A stretch of 64,000 bases of DNA from Actinacidiphila acididurans. GTDB lineage: Bacteria; Actinomycetota; Actinomycetes; Streptomycetales; Streptomycetaceae. The position numbers were made by a program, and so were the translations under genes. Below are positions 8,066 through 16,366 of this stretch, piece after piece (within the stretch, counting starts at the first letter, position 1; each line of letters opens with the position of its first letter). Below the pieces are notes generated by a model that did not search any database, was not told where the DNA came from, and saw nothing but the letters and a program-made list of their open reading frames with translations. The stretch is from positions 124,001 through 188,000 of the forward strand of contig NZ_JADKYB010000003.1 in assembly GCF_016918855.1 (NCBI RefSeq), in the 5' to 3' direction.

Positions 8066-9243
8066 CAGTGCACCCAGCCCAGCACCGATGCGCGGACGCC
8101 CAACTGGTAGCGACTGGTCACCCGCAGATCCGCCATCAGGCCGCCGATCAGGCGGCCCAGGGTGCGGACCGAGATGCCAAGGCTCCGGGCGATGGCCTCG
8201 TCCTTCATGCCGTCGGTGAGCATCCGCAGCACCGCCCGCTGCTGCTCGGTCAGCCGGGGCGCCCCGCGCCGGTCCACGGCGGCCGGGACGGACCGTTCGG
8301 CCCGCTCGGGCCGCTCGGCCGGGTCGCCGGCGCCGCGCCGCTGCTCGAGTGCGGTCGCCTCGGCCTGCGCCCGGTGCTCGGCGAGGGGAGCGGCCGACAG
8401 CCAGCAGAAGTCGAAGACCTCGCGCAGCGCCTCACCCAATTCCCGGCCGCGCAGCACCACCGCGGCGGGCTGCGCGCGCGGCACGAGGCGTTCCACCACC
8501 GCCAGCGAGGAGTCCGCCACCAGCAGCCGGAACGGCGTGTGCGCCATCAGCCGGACGTCGGCGCCGGTTTCGGCCAGCTCCTGGAGGTTGGTCAGCCCCT
8601 GCGGCGTGCGGGCGGTGGACATCAGGTGGATCACCCGGGCGGCCGGCTGCCCGGCGTCAGCGCGCCCTGCCCCGGGCCGCGCCAGCATGCCCGCCGTCAC
8701 CGGCACCGCGTGGTGCATGCTGACCACCTCCCGGCGCGCCCCCCGCCCCGCCTCCAGCAGCAAGGCGTCGATCCGCTCCCGGCCCAGCACCACCGTGGCG
8801 TTGCCGCCCCCGGCCTCCCGCGCGTACAGGGCGTCGTACTCGGCGACGATCGCCGCCATCGTGGTCCGCAGTGTGCGGATCCGGCGCATCGCCGTGTTCA
8901 GCTCCGCCTCGTTCTGGTCGATCAGGTGCATCAGGCTGACCCTGGGCGAGGCGGCCGTCAGCCACGGGCGGCTGCGCGGCAGGCCCGTGGCCGACGCCGG
9001 CTCGCCGTCGTCGCACGCCTGCCAACCCGGGCGCGTGTGGTCCGTACCCCCTAAGGCGTCCAGGCCTTCCAGCTCCACCGCCGGGACGACCACCTCCAGG
9101 TCCATCAGCCGGCCGAGCGCGGCCTCGATGTCCTGCGCGGCGTAGCCCGACTGCCGCTGCACGTCCAGCGGATCGGCGTTCGGATCGCTCAACAGCACCT
9201 GGTACAGGTGTCTGTCTCCCGCTGTGTCCATCCCGTGGTCCAT
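8065..9243 (-). CDS. LuxR-family transcriptional regulator with N-terminal TrmB-like domain
   Basis: This 392-aa regulator combines an N-terminal winged-helix-like segment (about residues 10-50), a central region resembling the PLD-like sensing part of TrmB-type Streptomyces regulators, and a C-terminal LuxR helix-turn-helix (LTEQQRAVLRML...DEAIARSLGISVRTL). ATG 9243 is preferred because it has an AGGGGGA stretch upstream. The longer frame to 9696 reads across the divergent promoter and exporter gene. Codon 64 is TTA (9052-9054), so full expression should need the bldA leucyl-tRNA. It precedes the N-hydroxylase operon in the same direction and is divergent from an MFS exporter, the layout of a cluster-situated activator. 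Confidence 0.85.
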   Translation of the reverse strand: MDHGMDTAGDRHLYQVLLSDPNADPLDVQRQSGYAAQDIEAALGRLMDLEVVVPAVELEGLDALGGTDHTRPGWQACDDGEPASATGLPRSRPWLTAASPRVSLMHLIDQNEAELNTAMRRIRTLRTTMAAIVAEYDALYAREAGGGNATVVLGRERIDALLLEAGRGARREVVSMHHAVPVTAGMLARPGAGRADAGQPAARVIHLMSTARTPQGLTNLQELAETGADVRLMAHTPFRLLVADSSLAVVERLVPRAQPAAVVLRGRELGEALREVFDFCWLSAAPLAEHRAQAEATALEQRRGAGDPAERPERAERSVPAAVDRRGAPRLTEQQRAVLRMLTDGMKDEAIARSLGISVRTLGRLIGGLMADLRVTSRYQLGVRASVLGWVH

Positions 9244-9532
9244 CCGGCTTTCGTCCCCCTGTTGTCGACATCGTCGGCTCGACGAGCAGGCCTCCCCAGG
9301 GGCGCGTCCGGCACATCCCGTCCGTCCGTACACGGTCCGTTCGCCGGATGCGGCCCAGGCCTGTCTCGTTCGGGACATGTCTACTATCAGACGCCCCCGG
9401 CTCTGGCTCTTCGAGCCGAAATTGCCCATCATGCTCACAGGGGCCCCGCTGGTCACAAGGCTGCCCGCGCGCCACCGGCAAGCCCGGCACGGCGAGCGCT
9501 CCCGTCCGTCCCGCCGGCTCCGAACGGAGAGC

Positions 9533-10921
9533 ATGACTACCCAGCCATCAGCCCCGGACAGCACCGGAGCCGGACCGCGGAGCAAGGGCTGGCGGGCCGG
9601 TGCCGGACGGCTGGTCACCGACGCCCTGGTGCCGGCCTCCGGGATCGGCCGCCGGCTCGCCGGCATCGCCGTCATCGACTCGCTGGGCAGCGGCATGTTC
9701 TACGCCGGCTCCGCCCTGTACTTCACCAACGTGGTCGGCCTGAGTGCCGGACAGGTCGGCCTCGGCCTGTCGCTGGCCGGACTCGCCGGGCTGCTGGGCG
9801 CGGTGCCGCTGGGCATCCTGGCCGACAAGGTCCGGGCCGGACGCGTCTACGTCGGGCTCCAGTTGTGGCGGGGCCTCGGCTACGCCGCCTACTGCGTCAC
9901 CAACAGCTTCGCCCTCTTCGCCGTCGTGGCCTGCTGCATCGGCCTGGCCGACACGGCGGTGCCACCGGTCAGCCAGGCCGTGGTGAGCGCCGTGGTCTCG
10001 CCGGCCGAGCGGGTGGACACTCTTGCCAAGATCCGCGCGGCCCGCAACGTCGGGTTCGGCGTCGGGGCGCTCGTGGCCACCGCCGGCATTCAGATCAGCT
10101 CCAATTGGGGCTTCACGACCTTGGTCGCCGGCAACGCCGTCTCCTTCGCGATCTGTGCCCTGCTGCTCCAGCGCGCCGGCGTGACCCGGCTGGACACCGT
10201 GGCCGCGCCCTCCACCGCCCGGCGCCCCACCCTCACCCACGACGCGCGCTACGTGGGCGTGGCGGTGCTCAACGGCCTGCTGTCCATGCACCTCACCCTG
10301 CTGCCGCTGGCCCTGCCGCTGTGGATCAGCCACCACACCCGGGTCCCGATCGGGGTGTACGGCCCGTTGTACGTGCTCAACACCGTGATGGCGGTGGTCC
10401 TTCAGGCCCGCTTCGCCCGGCCTGCCGACAAACTCCCGGGCGCCGTCGCCTCGTTGCGCTGGGCCGGCTACGCGCTCGCCGGATTCGCCGTCGCCTGCTG
10501 GGCGATGGGCCGCATCCACACGGTCTGGATCGGCGTGCTCCTCGCGATCCTCGCGGCCGTCCTCGTCACCTGCACCGAACTGCTCCAGTCGGCCGGCGGC
10601 TGGACCATCTCGTACGAACTGGCCCGGCCCGACCGCCGCGCCCAGTACCTGGCGACCTTCCAGCTCGGCACCGCCCTGCAGTCCATCGCCGCCCCCGCGA
10701 TGCTCACCGCGCTGGTGCTCCCGCACACGCTGGGCTGGCCGGTCTTCGCGGTCGGCGCCGTCCTGGTCGGCCTCGCCGTCCACCCGATCGTGCGGCACCA
10801 CCCGGTCGTCGCGGCCCAGTTGGCCGGGGAGAGCGACGGCGCGGACAGCGACGGCGCCATGCCGGCGGCCGTGGCCGAACCGGACGCGACGGCCTCGGCG
10901 GAGGCCGGCACCGTGTCCTGA
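9533..10921 (+). CDS. MFS transporter (probable exporter)
   Basis: This 462-aa major facilitator protein has about 12 hydrophobic segments and the loop 2-3 motif region (GILADKVRAGRVYVG) characteristic of MFS drug/metabolite exporters. The ATG at 9533 is preceded by ACGGAGA. Longer frames starting at 9208-9224 run back into the divergent regulator gene. It is transcribed away from the LuxR-family regulator across a 289-bp shared promoter region, so it is likely co-controlled and may export the cluster product or give self-resistance. Substrate is not predictable from sequence. Confidence 0.85.
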   Translation: MTTQPSAPDSTGAGPRSKGWRAGAGRLVTDALVPASGIGRRLAGIAVIDSLGSGMFYAGSALYFTNVVGLSAGQVGLGLSLAGLAGLLGAVPLGILADKVRAGRVYVGLQLWRGLGYAAYCVTNSFALFAVVACCIGLADTAVPPVSQAVVSAVVSPAERVDTLAKIRAARNVGFGVGALVATAGIQISSNWGFTTLVAGNAVSFAICALLLQRAGVTRLDTVAAPSTARRPTLTHDARYVGVAVLNGLLSMHLTLLPLALPLWISHHTRVPIGVYGPLYVLNTVMAVVLQARFARPADKLPGAVASLRWAGYALAGFAVACWAMGRIHTVWIGVLLAILAAVLVTCTELLQSAGGWTISYELARPDRRAQYLATFQLGTALQSIAAPAMLTALVLPHTLGWPVFAVGAVLVGLAVHPIVRHHPVVAAQLAGESDGADSDGAMPAAVAEPDATASAEAGTVS

Positions 10922-11096
10922 GCGCACCGATCGCCCGGGCCATGGCGAAGGGCGCCCGATGACGGCCTGAGTTCGACTTCTGGCTTGGACGCCCTTCAGC
11001 CCCGGACTCTACGGGCGCGGCGCGCGTCGCCGCGGTCCCGTATCGCCCGTTCGGCCCACCGGCCGCCCCGCGCCCACCGGATCGGGTGACCGGCGG

Positions 11097-11951
11097 TCAA
11101 GGACGGTCCGGGCGCATCGCGACCGCCTTGAAGAAGGTGTAGTGGAAGGTGCCGTCCTGCCCGGCGGTCCGCCGCAGGTCGGCGATGCCGCGCGCCCAGT
11201 CGGCCGGCGTGGTCAGGCCCGCCGCCACCGCCTGGTCCCCGGCGGACTCGATCATCGGGATGAAGGTGCCGCGGGTGAAGCCGGCCACCAGGTCCGGGCG
11301 GGACGGGTCGGCGTAGACCGTGCGGGGAGCGACGGAGACGTCCGCGTATCCGGCCCGGGTCAGCAGCGGGTGGAGCCGCCGGCCGAGCAGGGCGTCACCG
11401 CCCGCCGCGGCCTGCAACCGGACCTGGTGGCCGATCGCGGCACGGGCGTGTGCGCTGTCCGGGTGGAAGAAGGCCGAGCCGTGGTCGCCCTCGATCACCG
11501 TCATGGTGCCGGCCGGCCGGAGCACCCGGCGCACCTCCCGCAGCGCCCGCACCGGGTCCGCCAGGTGTTCCAGCACGAAGCACACGAAGACGTGGTCGAA
11601 GGAGTCGTCCGGGAACGGCAGCCGGAACAGGTCGCCGTGCACCCACTCCACCCGCGCCCCCGGCGCCTGCGCGGCCACCCGGGACCGGGCTCGCGCCAGC
11701 GAGTCCGCGGAGACGTCGAGAGCGACGAACTGCGCGCCGGGGCTGGCCGCCACCAGGTGCACCGTCTGCGCGCCCACCCCGCAGCCGGCCTCCAGCACCC
11801 TGCTGCCCGCCGGATACCGGGTGCCCGCGTGCAGCAACGCGGCCAGCGTGTCGGCCTGTTCACCCAGCCGGCGCGCCTCGCCCGTCGAGTACCCGTGCAC
11901 GTAACCGGCTGCCCGCCGCTGTTCCGTGCCTGCCTTCGTCGTCGTGTCCAC
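11097..11951 (-). CDS. Class I SAM-dependent methyltransferase
   Basis: This 284-aa methyltransferase has motif I (VLEAGCGVGAQT), an acidic motif II (VALDVSADSL) and the post-I HGDLFRLPFPDDSFD stretch of the UbiE/Methyltransf_11 group. GTG 11951 is chosen because it starts just before the first conserved residues. The longer frame overlaps the divergent MocR gene. Only 28 bp separate the two divergent start codons, so they share one promoter region and may be regulated together. It is convergent with the MFS gene. The substrate is unknown. Confidence 0.87.
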   Translation of the reverse strand: MDTTTKAGTEQRRAAGYVHGYSTGEARRLGEQADTLAALLHAGTRYPAGSRVLEAGCGVGAQTVHLVAASPGAQFVALDVSADSLARARSRVAAQAPGARVEWVHGDLFRLPFPDDSFDHVFVCFVLEHLADPVRALREVRRVLRPAGTMTVIEGDHGSAFFHPDSAHARAAIGHQVRLQAAAGGDALLGRRLHPLLTRAGYADVSVAPRTVYADPSRPDLVAGFTRGTFIPMIESAGDQAVAAGLTTPADWARGIADLRRTAGQDGTFHYTFFKAVAMRPDRP

Positions 11952-11979
11952 ACCCCGAGCCTGCTGCCACAATGGACCG

Positions 11980-13524
11980 GTGAACAGGTCCAACGGGCAG
12001 GGCTCGCACAGGTCCAAAGGGGGCGGTTCGGATTTCCTCCACCTGAGCATCGGCGACGCCCCGGCCGGCGGACGCGCCGACTGGCTGGCCGGGCGGATAC
12101 GGGACGCGATCGGCGACGGCCGCCTGCCGCTCGGCAGCCGGCTGCCCGCCACCCGCACGCTTGCGGCCGACCTGCACGTCTCGCGGGGTGTGGTCACCGA
12201 GGCGTACCGGCGGCTGGCCGAGGAAGGGCATGTCGCGGGGCGCGGCCGCAACGGAACGGTGGTCGTGGCCGCGCCCGTCGGCACCCGCGCCCCGGCCCCC
12301 GCCGCGCCACCGGGCGTCGCCACGCCCCCCTTTGGCGCACCGCCCGGCCCGGACGCCTTCGACCTGCTGCGGGCGGCCCCGGCCCGGATCGACCTGTCGC
12401 CCGGCACGCCCGACCTCACCGCCTTCCCGCGCGCGGCCTGGCTGCGCGCCGAACGCGCCGTCCTGCGGGACCTGCCGGCCGTCGGCCTCGGCTACGCCGA
12501 CGCGCGCGGCGCCCCCGCCCTCCGCACGGCCGTCGCCGGCTGGCTCGCCCGCAACCGCGGCATCGTCGCCGACCCCGCCGGCATCCTCGTCGTCGCCGGT
12601 ACGGCCCAGGCGCTGACCCTGCTCGGGCGGGTGCTGCGCGCCGACGGCACCGACGCGGTGGCCGTGGAGGACCCCGGCTCGCTCGGCACCCGCCAGCATG
12701 TGGCCGGCACCGGGCTGCGCACCCCGCCGGTCCCGGTCGACGCCGCCGGCCTGCGGGTCGACGCCCTGCGGGCCACCGGCGCCCGGGCGGTCCTGCTCAC
12801 CCCGGCCCACCAGTTCCCCACCGGCGTCGTGCTCAGCGGAGAGCGCCGCCGTGACCTGCTCGGCTGGGCCCGCGACGGCGGCCTCGTGATCGAGGACGAC
12901 TACGACTCCGAGCACCGCTACGACCGCCCGCCGGTGCCCGCGCTGCGCGCCCTGCTCGCCGAACACGTCTGCTACGCCGGCAGCGTCTCCAAACTCCTCG
13001 CGCCCGCCCTGCGCATCGGCTGGCTGCTCCCGCCGCCCCGCCACTTCGACGCCCTGTTCGCCGCCAAGCGCTACGCCGACCTCGGCAACTCCGCCCTGCC
13101 CCAGCTCGTCCTGGCCCGTCTGATGGAGTCGGGCGAACTCGACGCCCACCTGCGGCTGTTGCGCACCCGGCACCGCCGGCGGCGCGACACCATGATCGCG
13201 GCGATCCGCACGTACCTGCCCGGGGCCACCGTGCACGGCGCGGCAGCGGGCCTCCACCTGACGGTCACCTTCGAAGGGCCCGGCACTCCCGACGCGGACC
13301 CGGCCCGCCTCGCCGACCGCGAGCTCGCCGCAGCCGCCCTGGCCCGCGGGGTGAAGGTCCAGCCCCTGTCCTGGCACGCCCAGCGCCCCCTGCCGCCCGG
13401 CCTCGTCCTCGGCTACGCCGCCGCCACCGGCACGCAGATCCATGAGGGCGTGGCGGCTATCGCGGACGCCGTACGGGAGTTGTGGGGCGCGGCTGTGACG
13501 GCGGGCGCGGACTCCCGGGCGTGA
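11980..13524 (+). CDS. MocR/PdxR-type GntR regulator with aminotransferase domain
   Basis: This 514-aa fusion has an N-terminal GntR winged helix (residues about 20-90, SRLPATRTLAADLHVSRG) joined to a fold-type I aminotransferase-like domain. The PLP lysine is visible in GSVSKLLAP and the cofactor aspartate/tyrosine region in IEDDYDSEHRY. PdxR regulators of this type sense PLP and control vitamin B6 genes, while other MocR proteins sense amino acids. No pdxS/pdxT genes are adjacent. The divergent methyltransferase is the nearest target. The GTG start at 11980 has almost no leader, with a CACAAT hexamer a few bases upstream, so the mRNA may be leaderless. Confidence 0.87.
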   Translation: MNRSNGQGSHRSKGGGSDFLHLSIGDAPAGGRADWLAGRIRDAIGDGRLPLGSRLPATRTLAADLHVSRGVVTEAYRRLAEEGHVAGRGRNGTVVVAAPVGTRAPAPAAPPGVATPPFGAPPGPDAFDLLRAAPARIDLSPGTPDLTAFPRAAWLRAERAVLRDLPAVGLGYADARGAPALRTAVAGWLARNRGIVADPAGILVVAGTAQALTLLGRVLRADGTDAVAVEDPGSLGTRQHVAGTGLRTPPVPVDAAGLRVDALRATGARAVLLTPAHQFPTGVVLSGERRRDLLGWARDGGLVIEDDYDSEHRYDRPPVPALRALLAEHVCYAGSVSKLLAPALRIGWLLPPPRHFDALFAAKRYADLGNSALPQLVLARLMESGELDAHLRLLRTRHRRRRDTMIAAIRTYLPGATVHGAAAGLHLTVTFEGPGTPDADPARLADRELAAAALARGVKVQPLSWHAQRPLPPGLVLGYAAATGTQIHEGVAAIADAVRELWGAAVTAGADSRA

Positions 13525-13555
13525 GGCGGGCCGACGGGGCCGGTGCCTGCCGCCG

Positions 13556-13574
13556 ATCACCCACCGCGGGTGAT
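13556..13574. terminator. Hairpin between convergent MocR and XdhC genes
   Basis: ATCACCC (13556-13562) and GGGTGAT (13568-13574) form a 7-bp stem with a 5-nt loop in the 105-bp gap between two convergent genes. A T-run is absent, as is common for streptomycete terminators. Confidence 0.5.
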
Positions 13575-13629
13575 TCAGGTTGCTCATGTCAGGTGCCTTG
13601 CGCGAGGCGCCCGCTGCTGCCGCCGGTAC

Positions 13630-14730
13630 CTATGGCCGGTGGATGTCACCGGTCAGCTCGGTGAGGGGACGGCCGCTCCCGCCCCACCGTGACCTGACGA
13701 TCTCGGCGGCGATGGACACCGCCGTCTCCTCCGGGGTGCGCGCGCCCAGGTCGAGTCCGATCGGGGAGGCCAGCCGGGCCAGATCCGCGTCGCCGACGCC
13801 CTCGGCGCGCAGCCGAGCGGTGCGGTCGTCGTGGGTGCGCCGGCTGCCCATGACGCCGATGTACCCGGCGTGGGTGCGCAGTGCCGCGTGCAGCAGCGGG
13901 ACGTCGAACTTCGGGTCGTGCGTCAGGACGCAGATGACGGTCCGCTCGTCGACCTCGGTACCGGCCAGGTACTCGTGCGGCCACGCGCGGACCACCTCGT
14001 GGGCGGTCGGGAAGCGCTGGAGTGTGGCGAAGGCGGGGCGGGCGTCGCAGACGGTCACCCGGTAGCCGAGGAACGCGCCCATGCGGGCGGTCGCGGCGGC
14101 GTAGTCGATCGCGCCGAAGATCAGCATGCGGGCGGGCGGGGTGAACGCCTCGATGAAGACCGAGACCTCGTCCATGCGCCGCTCGCCGTGCCGCCCGTAG
14201 TGGTGCAGCGCGGCCGTGCCCTGGGCGAGCAAGCCGCGCGCGTCGTCCGCCGCGGCCCGGTCGAGCCCCGCTGCGCCGAGCGTGCCGTCGGCCCGGCCAG
14301 GCCGCACCAGGCGCAGCGCGCCCAGCGGGCCGCTGCCGCCCGCCACGGTGACGGCCGCGACGGGCTCACTGCGGCCGATGGCCTCGACCAGGTTCAGCAG
14401 CACGGCCCGCGCCGCCGGCTCGGTGAACGGCCGGACGAGCACGGTGAGGGTGCCGCCGCAGGTCAGGCCGACGGCGAAGGCGTCGTCGTCGCTCACGCCG
14501 TAGGTGTGCAGCGCGGCCTCGCCGGTGGCCAGCGCCTCGGTCGCGGCCTCGTACGCCGCGCTCTCCACGCAGCCGCCGGAGACGCTGCCGGCCACCTGCC
14601 CGTCGGCGCCGACCGCCATGGCGGCGCCGGGCTGCCGCGGGGCGCTGCCGCGCACGCCGATCACGGTGACCATCGCGAAGGGAGTGCCGTCGCACAGCCA
14701 GTCGCGCACCCGGGGGAGGATCTCACGCAC
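13630..14730 (-). CDS. XdhC-family molybdenum hydroxylase maturation protein
   Basis: This 366-aa protein has both XdhC/CoxI parts. The N-terminal domain carries GSAPRQPGAAM and SGGCVE, and the C-terminal Rossmann-like domain carries IGVMGSRRTHDDR. XdhC proteins bind Moco, promote its sulfuration and insert it into xanthine-dehydrogenase-family enzymes. The likely client is the three-subunit hydroxylase at 18286-22108. GTG 14730 has GAGGAGG upstream and overlaps the end of the ubiX-like gene by 8 bp, so the two helper proteins are co-translated. The longer frame to 14955 has no support before this point. Confidence 0.88.
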   Translation of the reverse strand: MREILPRVRDWLCDGTPFAMVTVIGVRGSAPRQPGAAMAVGADGQVAGSVSGGCVESAAYEAATEALATGEAALHTYGVSDDDAFAVGLTCGGTLTVLVRPFTEPAARAVLLNLVEAIGRSEPVAAVTVAGGSGPLGALRLVRPGRADGTLGAAGLDRAAADDARGLLAQGTAALHHYGRHGERRMDEVSVFIEAFTPPARMLIFGAIDYAAATARMGAFLGYRVTVCDARPAFATLQRFPTAHEVVRAWPHEYLAGTEVDERTVICVLTHDPKFDVPLLHAALRTHAGYIGVMGSRRTHDDRTARLRAEGVGDADLARLASPIGLDLGARTPEETAVSIAAEIVRSRWGGSGRPLTELTGDIHRP

Positions 14731-15523
14731 CGGCCCGCACCTCCTCACGGACCGCCTCCTGCCCGTCCGCCGCCTGCCCGTCCGACCGGACGCGGCTCTC
14801 GTACTGGCCAGATGGGCCGTCCGACGCCGATTCCCCGTCCCCGGCGGGAGACTGCGCCGCTTCCACCGTCGGGCCGCCCCCGGGCGGCGCTGCACGTCCC
14901 GCGCCGAGCCGGCCCTGCCACCGCTGCGTGAGGGTGTGCGGCACGCCGACGACATCGAGGACCTTGGCCGCCACGAAGTCCACCAGCCGCTGTACGTCCT
15001 GCGCTCCCGCGTAGAAGCCGGGGGAGGCCGGCAGGACGACGGCGCCCTCGCCGCTGAGGTCGGCCATCTGCTGCAGGGCGACGCGGCGCAGCGGCGTCTC
15101 GCGCACCACCAGCACCAGGGGCCTGCGCTCCTTCAGCGTCACGTCGGCGGCGCGCTGCACCAGGTCCTTGCTCATGCCGGTCGCCACGCCCGCGACCACC
15201 GCGGTCGTGGCGGGCACGATCACCATGCCGCGGGTCCGGTACGTGCCGGAGGCCGGCCCGGCCGCGAAGTCCTCCGGCCGCCAGACCCGCATGTCGCCCG
15301 GGTCGCGGCCGATGAACTCCCGTACGTCGGGCCGCCACTGGACCTCCCGGAAGGACCGGCCGGTCTCGTCGGCCATGGTCAGCCGGGCCGCCCGGCTGAC
15401 CACCAGGTCGATCGCCTCGCCCGCGTCGAGCAGCGCCCTGACGACCGCCGCCGCGTACGGCGTCCCGCTGGCTCCCGTGATACCGATGACCCAGGGCACC
15501 CGTGGTGTGATGTGGTGATCCAT
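14723..15523 (-). CDS. ubiX: UbiX-type flavin prenyltransferase
   Basis: This 266-aa protein has the UbiX/Pad1 N-terminal phosphate-binding signature GITGASGTPYA, the SRAA and FYAGAQD segments, and the RETPL motif. UbiX attaches a dimethylallyl unit to FMN to make prenyl-FMN, the cofactor of UbiD decarboxylases. A UbiD gene lies at 22923-24380 in the same locus. The C-terminal ~60 residues after QRWQG are an unusual low-complexity Gly/Ala/Ser extension beyond the normal ~200-residue enzyme. The gene starts at ATG 15523, 45 bp from the divergent GntR gene, and runs into xdhC with an 8-bp overlap. Confidence 0.9.
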   Translation of the reverse strand: MDHHITPRVPWVIGITGASGTPYAAAVVRALLDAGEAIDLVVSRAARLTMADETGRSFREVQWRPDVREFIGRDPGDMRVWRPEDFAAGPASGTYRTRGMVIVPATTAVVAGVATGMSKDLVQRAADVTLKERRPLVLVVRETPLRRVALQQMADLSGEGAVVLPASPGFYAGAQDVQRLVDFVAAKVLDVVGVPHTLTQRWQGRLGAGRAAPPGGGPTVEAAQSPAGDGESASDGPSGQYESRVRSDGQAADGQEAVREEVRAGA

Positions 15524-15568
15524 GAGGAACCTTTCGATGAGCTGGGACCAGGCTTGAGGCGGTGCGTG

Positions 15569-16366
15569 ATGACGGGGATGGGCGGGCGGGAGCAGCCGGG
15601 GCCCGGGCCGGCGGCGAATGCGGAGCCGCGCAGGGCCTGGGGGTCACCGCGGGAGCCGGGAGCGCCGCTGACGGCGGGCGAACGGGAGATCCTGCGGGTG
15701 CTGCGGCGCTCGCAGGAGATCTCGGGCGTCACCGACGAGATCCTGATCGCGGTCGGCAGCGGCATCGTCGAGGGCCGGCTCAAGCCCGGCGACGACCTCA
15801 ACTCGGTCGAGCTGGCACGGCGGTTCAGCAGCAGCCGCACCCCCGTCCGCGAGGCCCTGCTGACCCTGGAGCGCGAGGGCCTGGTGGAGATTGCCGCCCG
15901 CAAGCGCCCCAGGGTCAAGCACCTGGGACTCACCGAGGTCCGCGAGATGTACGAGCTGCGCTCCGAGCTGTACGGCCTGGTGAGCCGCCGGATCGTGGCG
16001 CTGTGCGCCCCGGAGCAGATCGCGGTGTTCCACGACATCCAGACCCGGCTGGAGGAGGCGGCGGCCGCCCGGGACCAGGAACGGTACTTCTGGCTGATCG
16101 TGGAGTTCCGCAACACCGAGGCGCGTCTGGCGGGCAACGAGACGGTGCGCAATGTGCTGGACTCCGTCGGCATCCGCACCCTGCAACTGCGCCACCTCAG
16201 CCTGTCGCTGCCCGGCCGGCTGGACACCTCGGTGGACGACCACCGCCGACTGGTCCGGGCGTACGTCGACGCGGAGGGCGAACTGGCCGCCGCGCTCACG
16301 CAGTCCATCGTCCGCCGGGGTCTTGCCGCGGTGGAGCGCTCAGGCTGGACGGGCTCTCCGGGCTGA
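15569..16366 (+). CDS. GntR-family regulator 1 (FadR-type, FCD domain)
   Basis: This 265-aa regulator has a GntR winged helix (LNSVELARRFSSSRTPVREALLTLEREGL) and a C-terminal all-helical FCD ligand domain. ATG 15569 is preferred, with a purine-rich TGAGGCGG upstream. The open frame from 14504 reads antisense to ubiX. It is a clear paralogue of the GntR at 22177-22926: both contain matching NSVELAR...TSRTPVREALL-type segments and end in near-identical AVERSGWTG tails. Its 3' end overlaps the convergent amidohydrolase gene by 71 bp. It probably responds to the pathway substrate or an intermediate and controls the ubiX-xdhC operon and/or the large catabolic operon. Confidence 0.87.
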   Translation: MTGMGGREQPGPGPAANAEPRRAWGSPREPGAPLTAGEREILRVLRRSQEISGVTDEILIAVGSGIVEGRLKPGDDLNSVELARRFSSSRTPVREALLTLEREGLVEIAARKRPRVKHLGLTEVREMYELRSELYGLVSRRIVALCAPEQIAVFHDIQTRLEEAAAARDQERYFWLIVEFRNTEARLAGNETVRNVLDSVGIRTLQLRHLSLSLPGRLDTSVDDHRRLVRAYVDAEGELAAALTQSIVRRGLAAVERSGWTGSPG

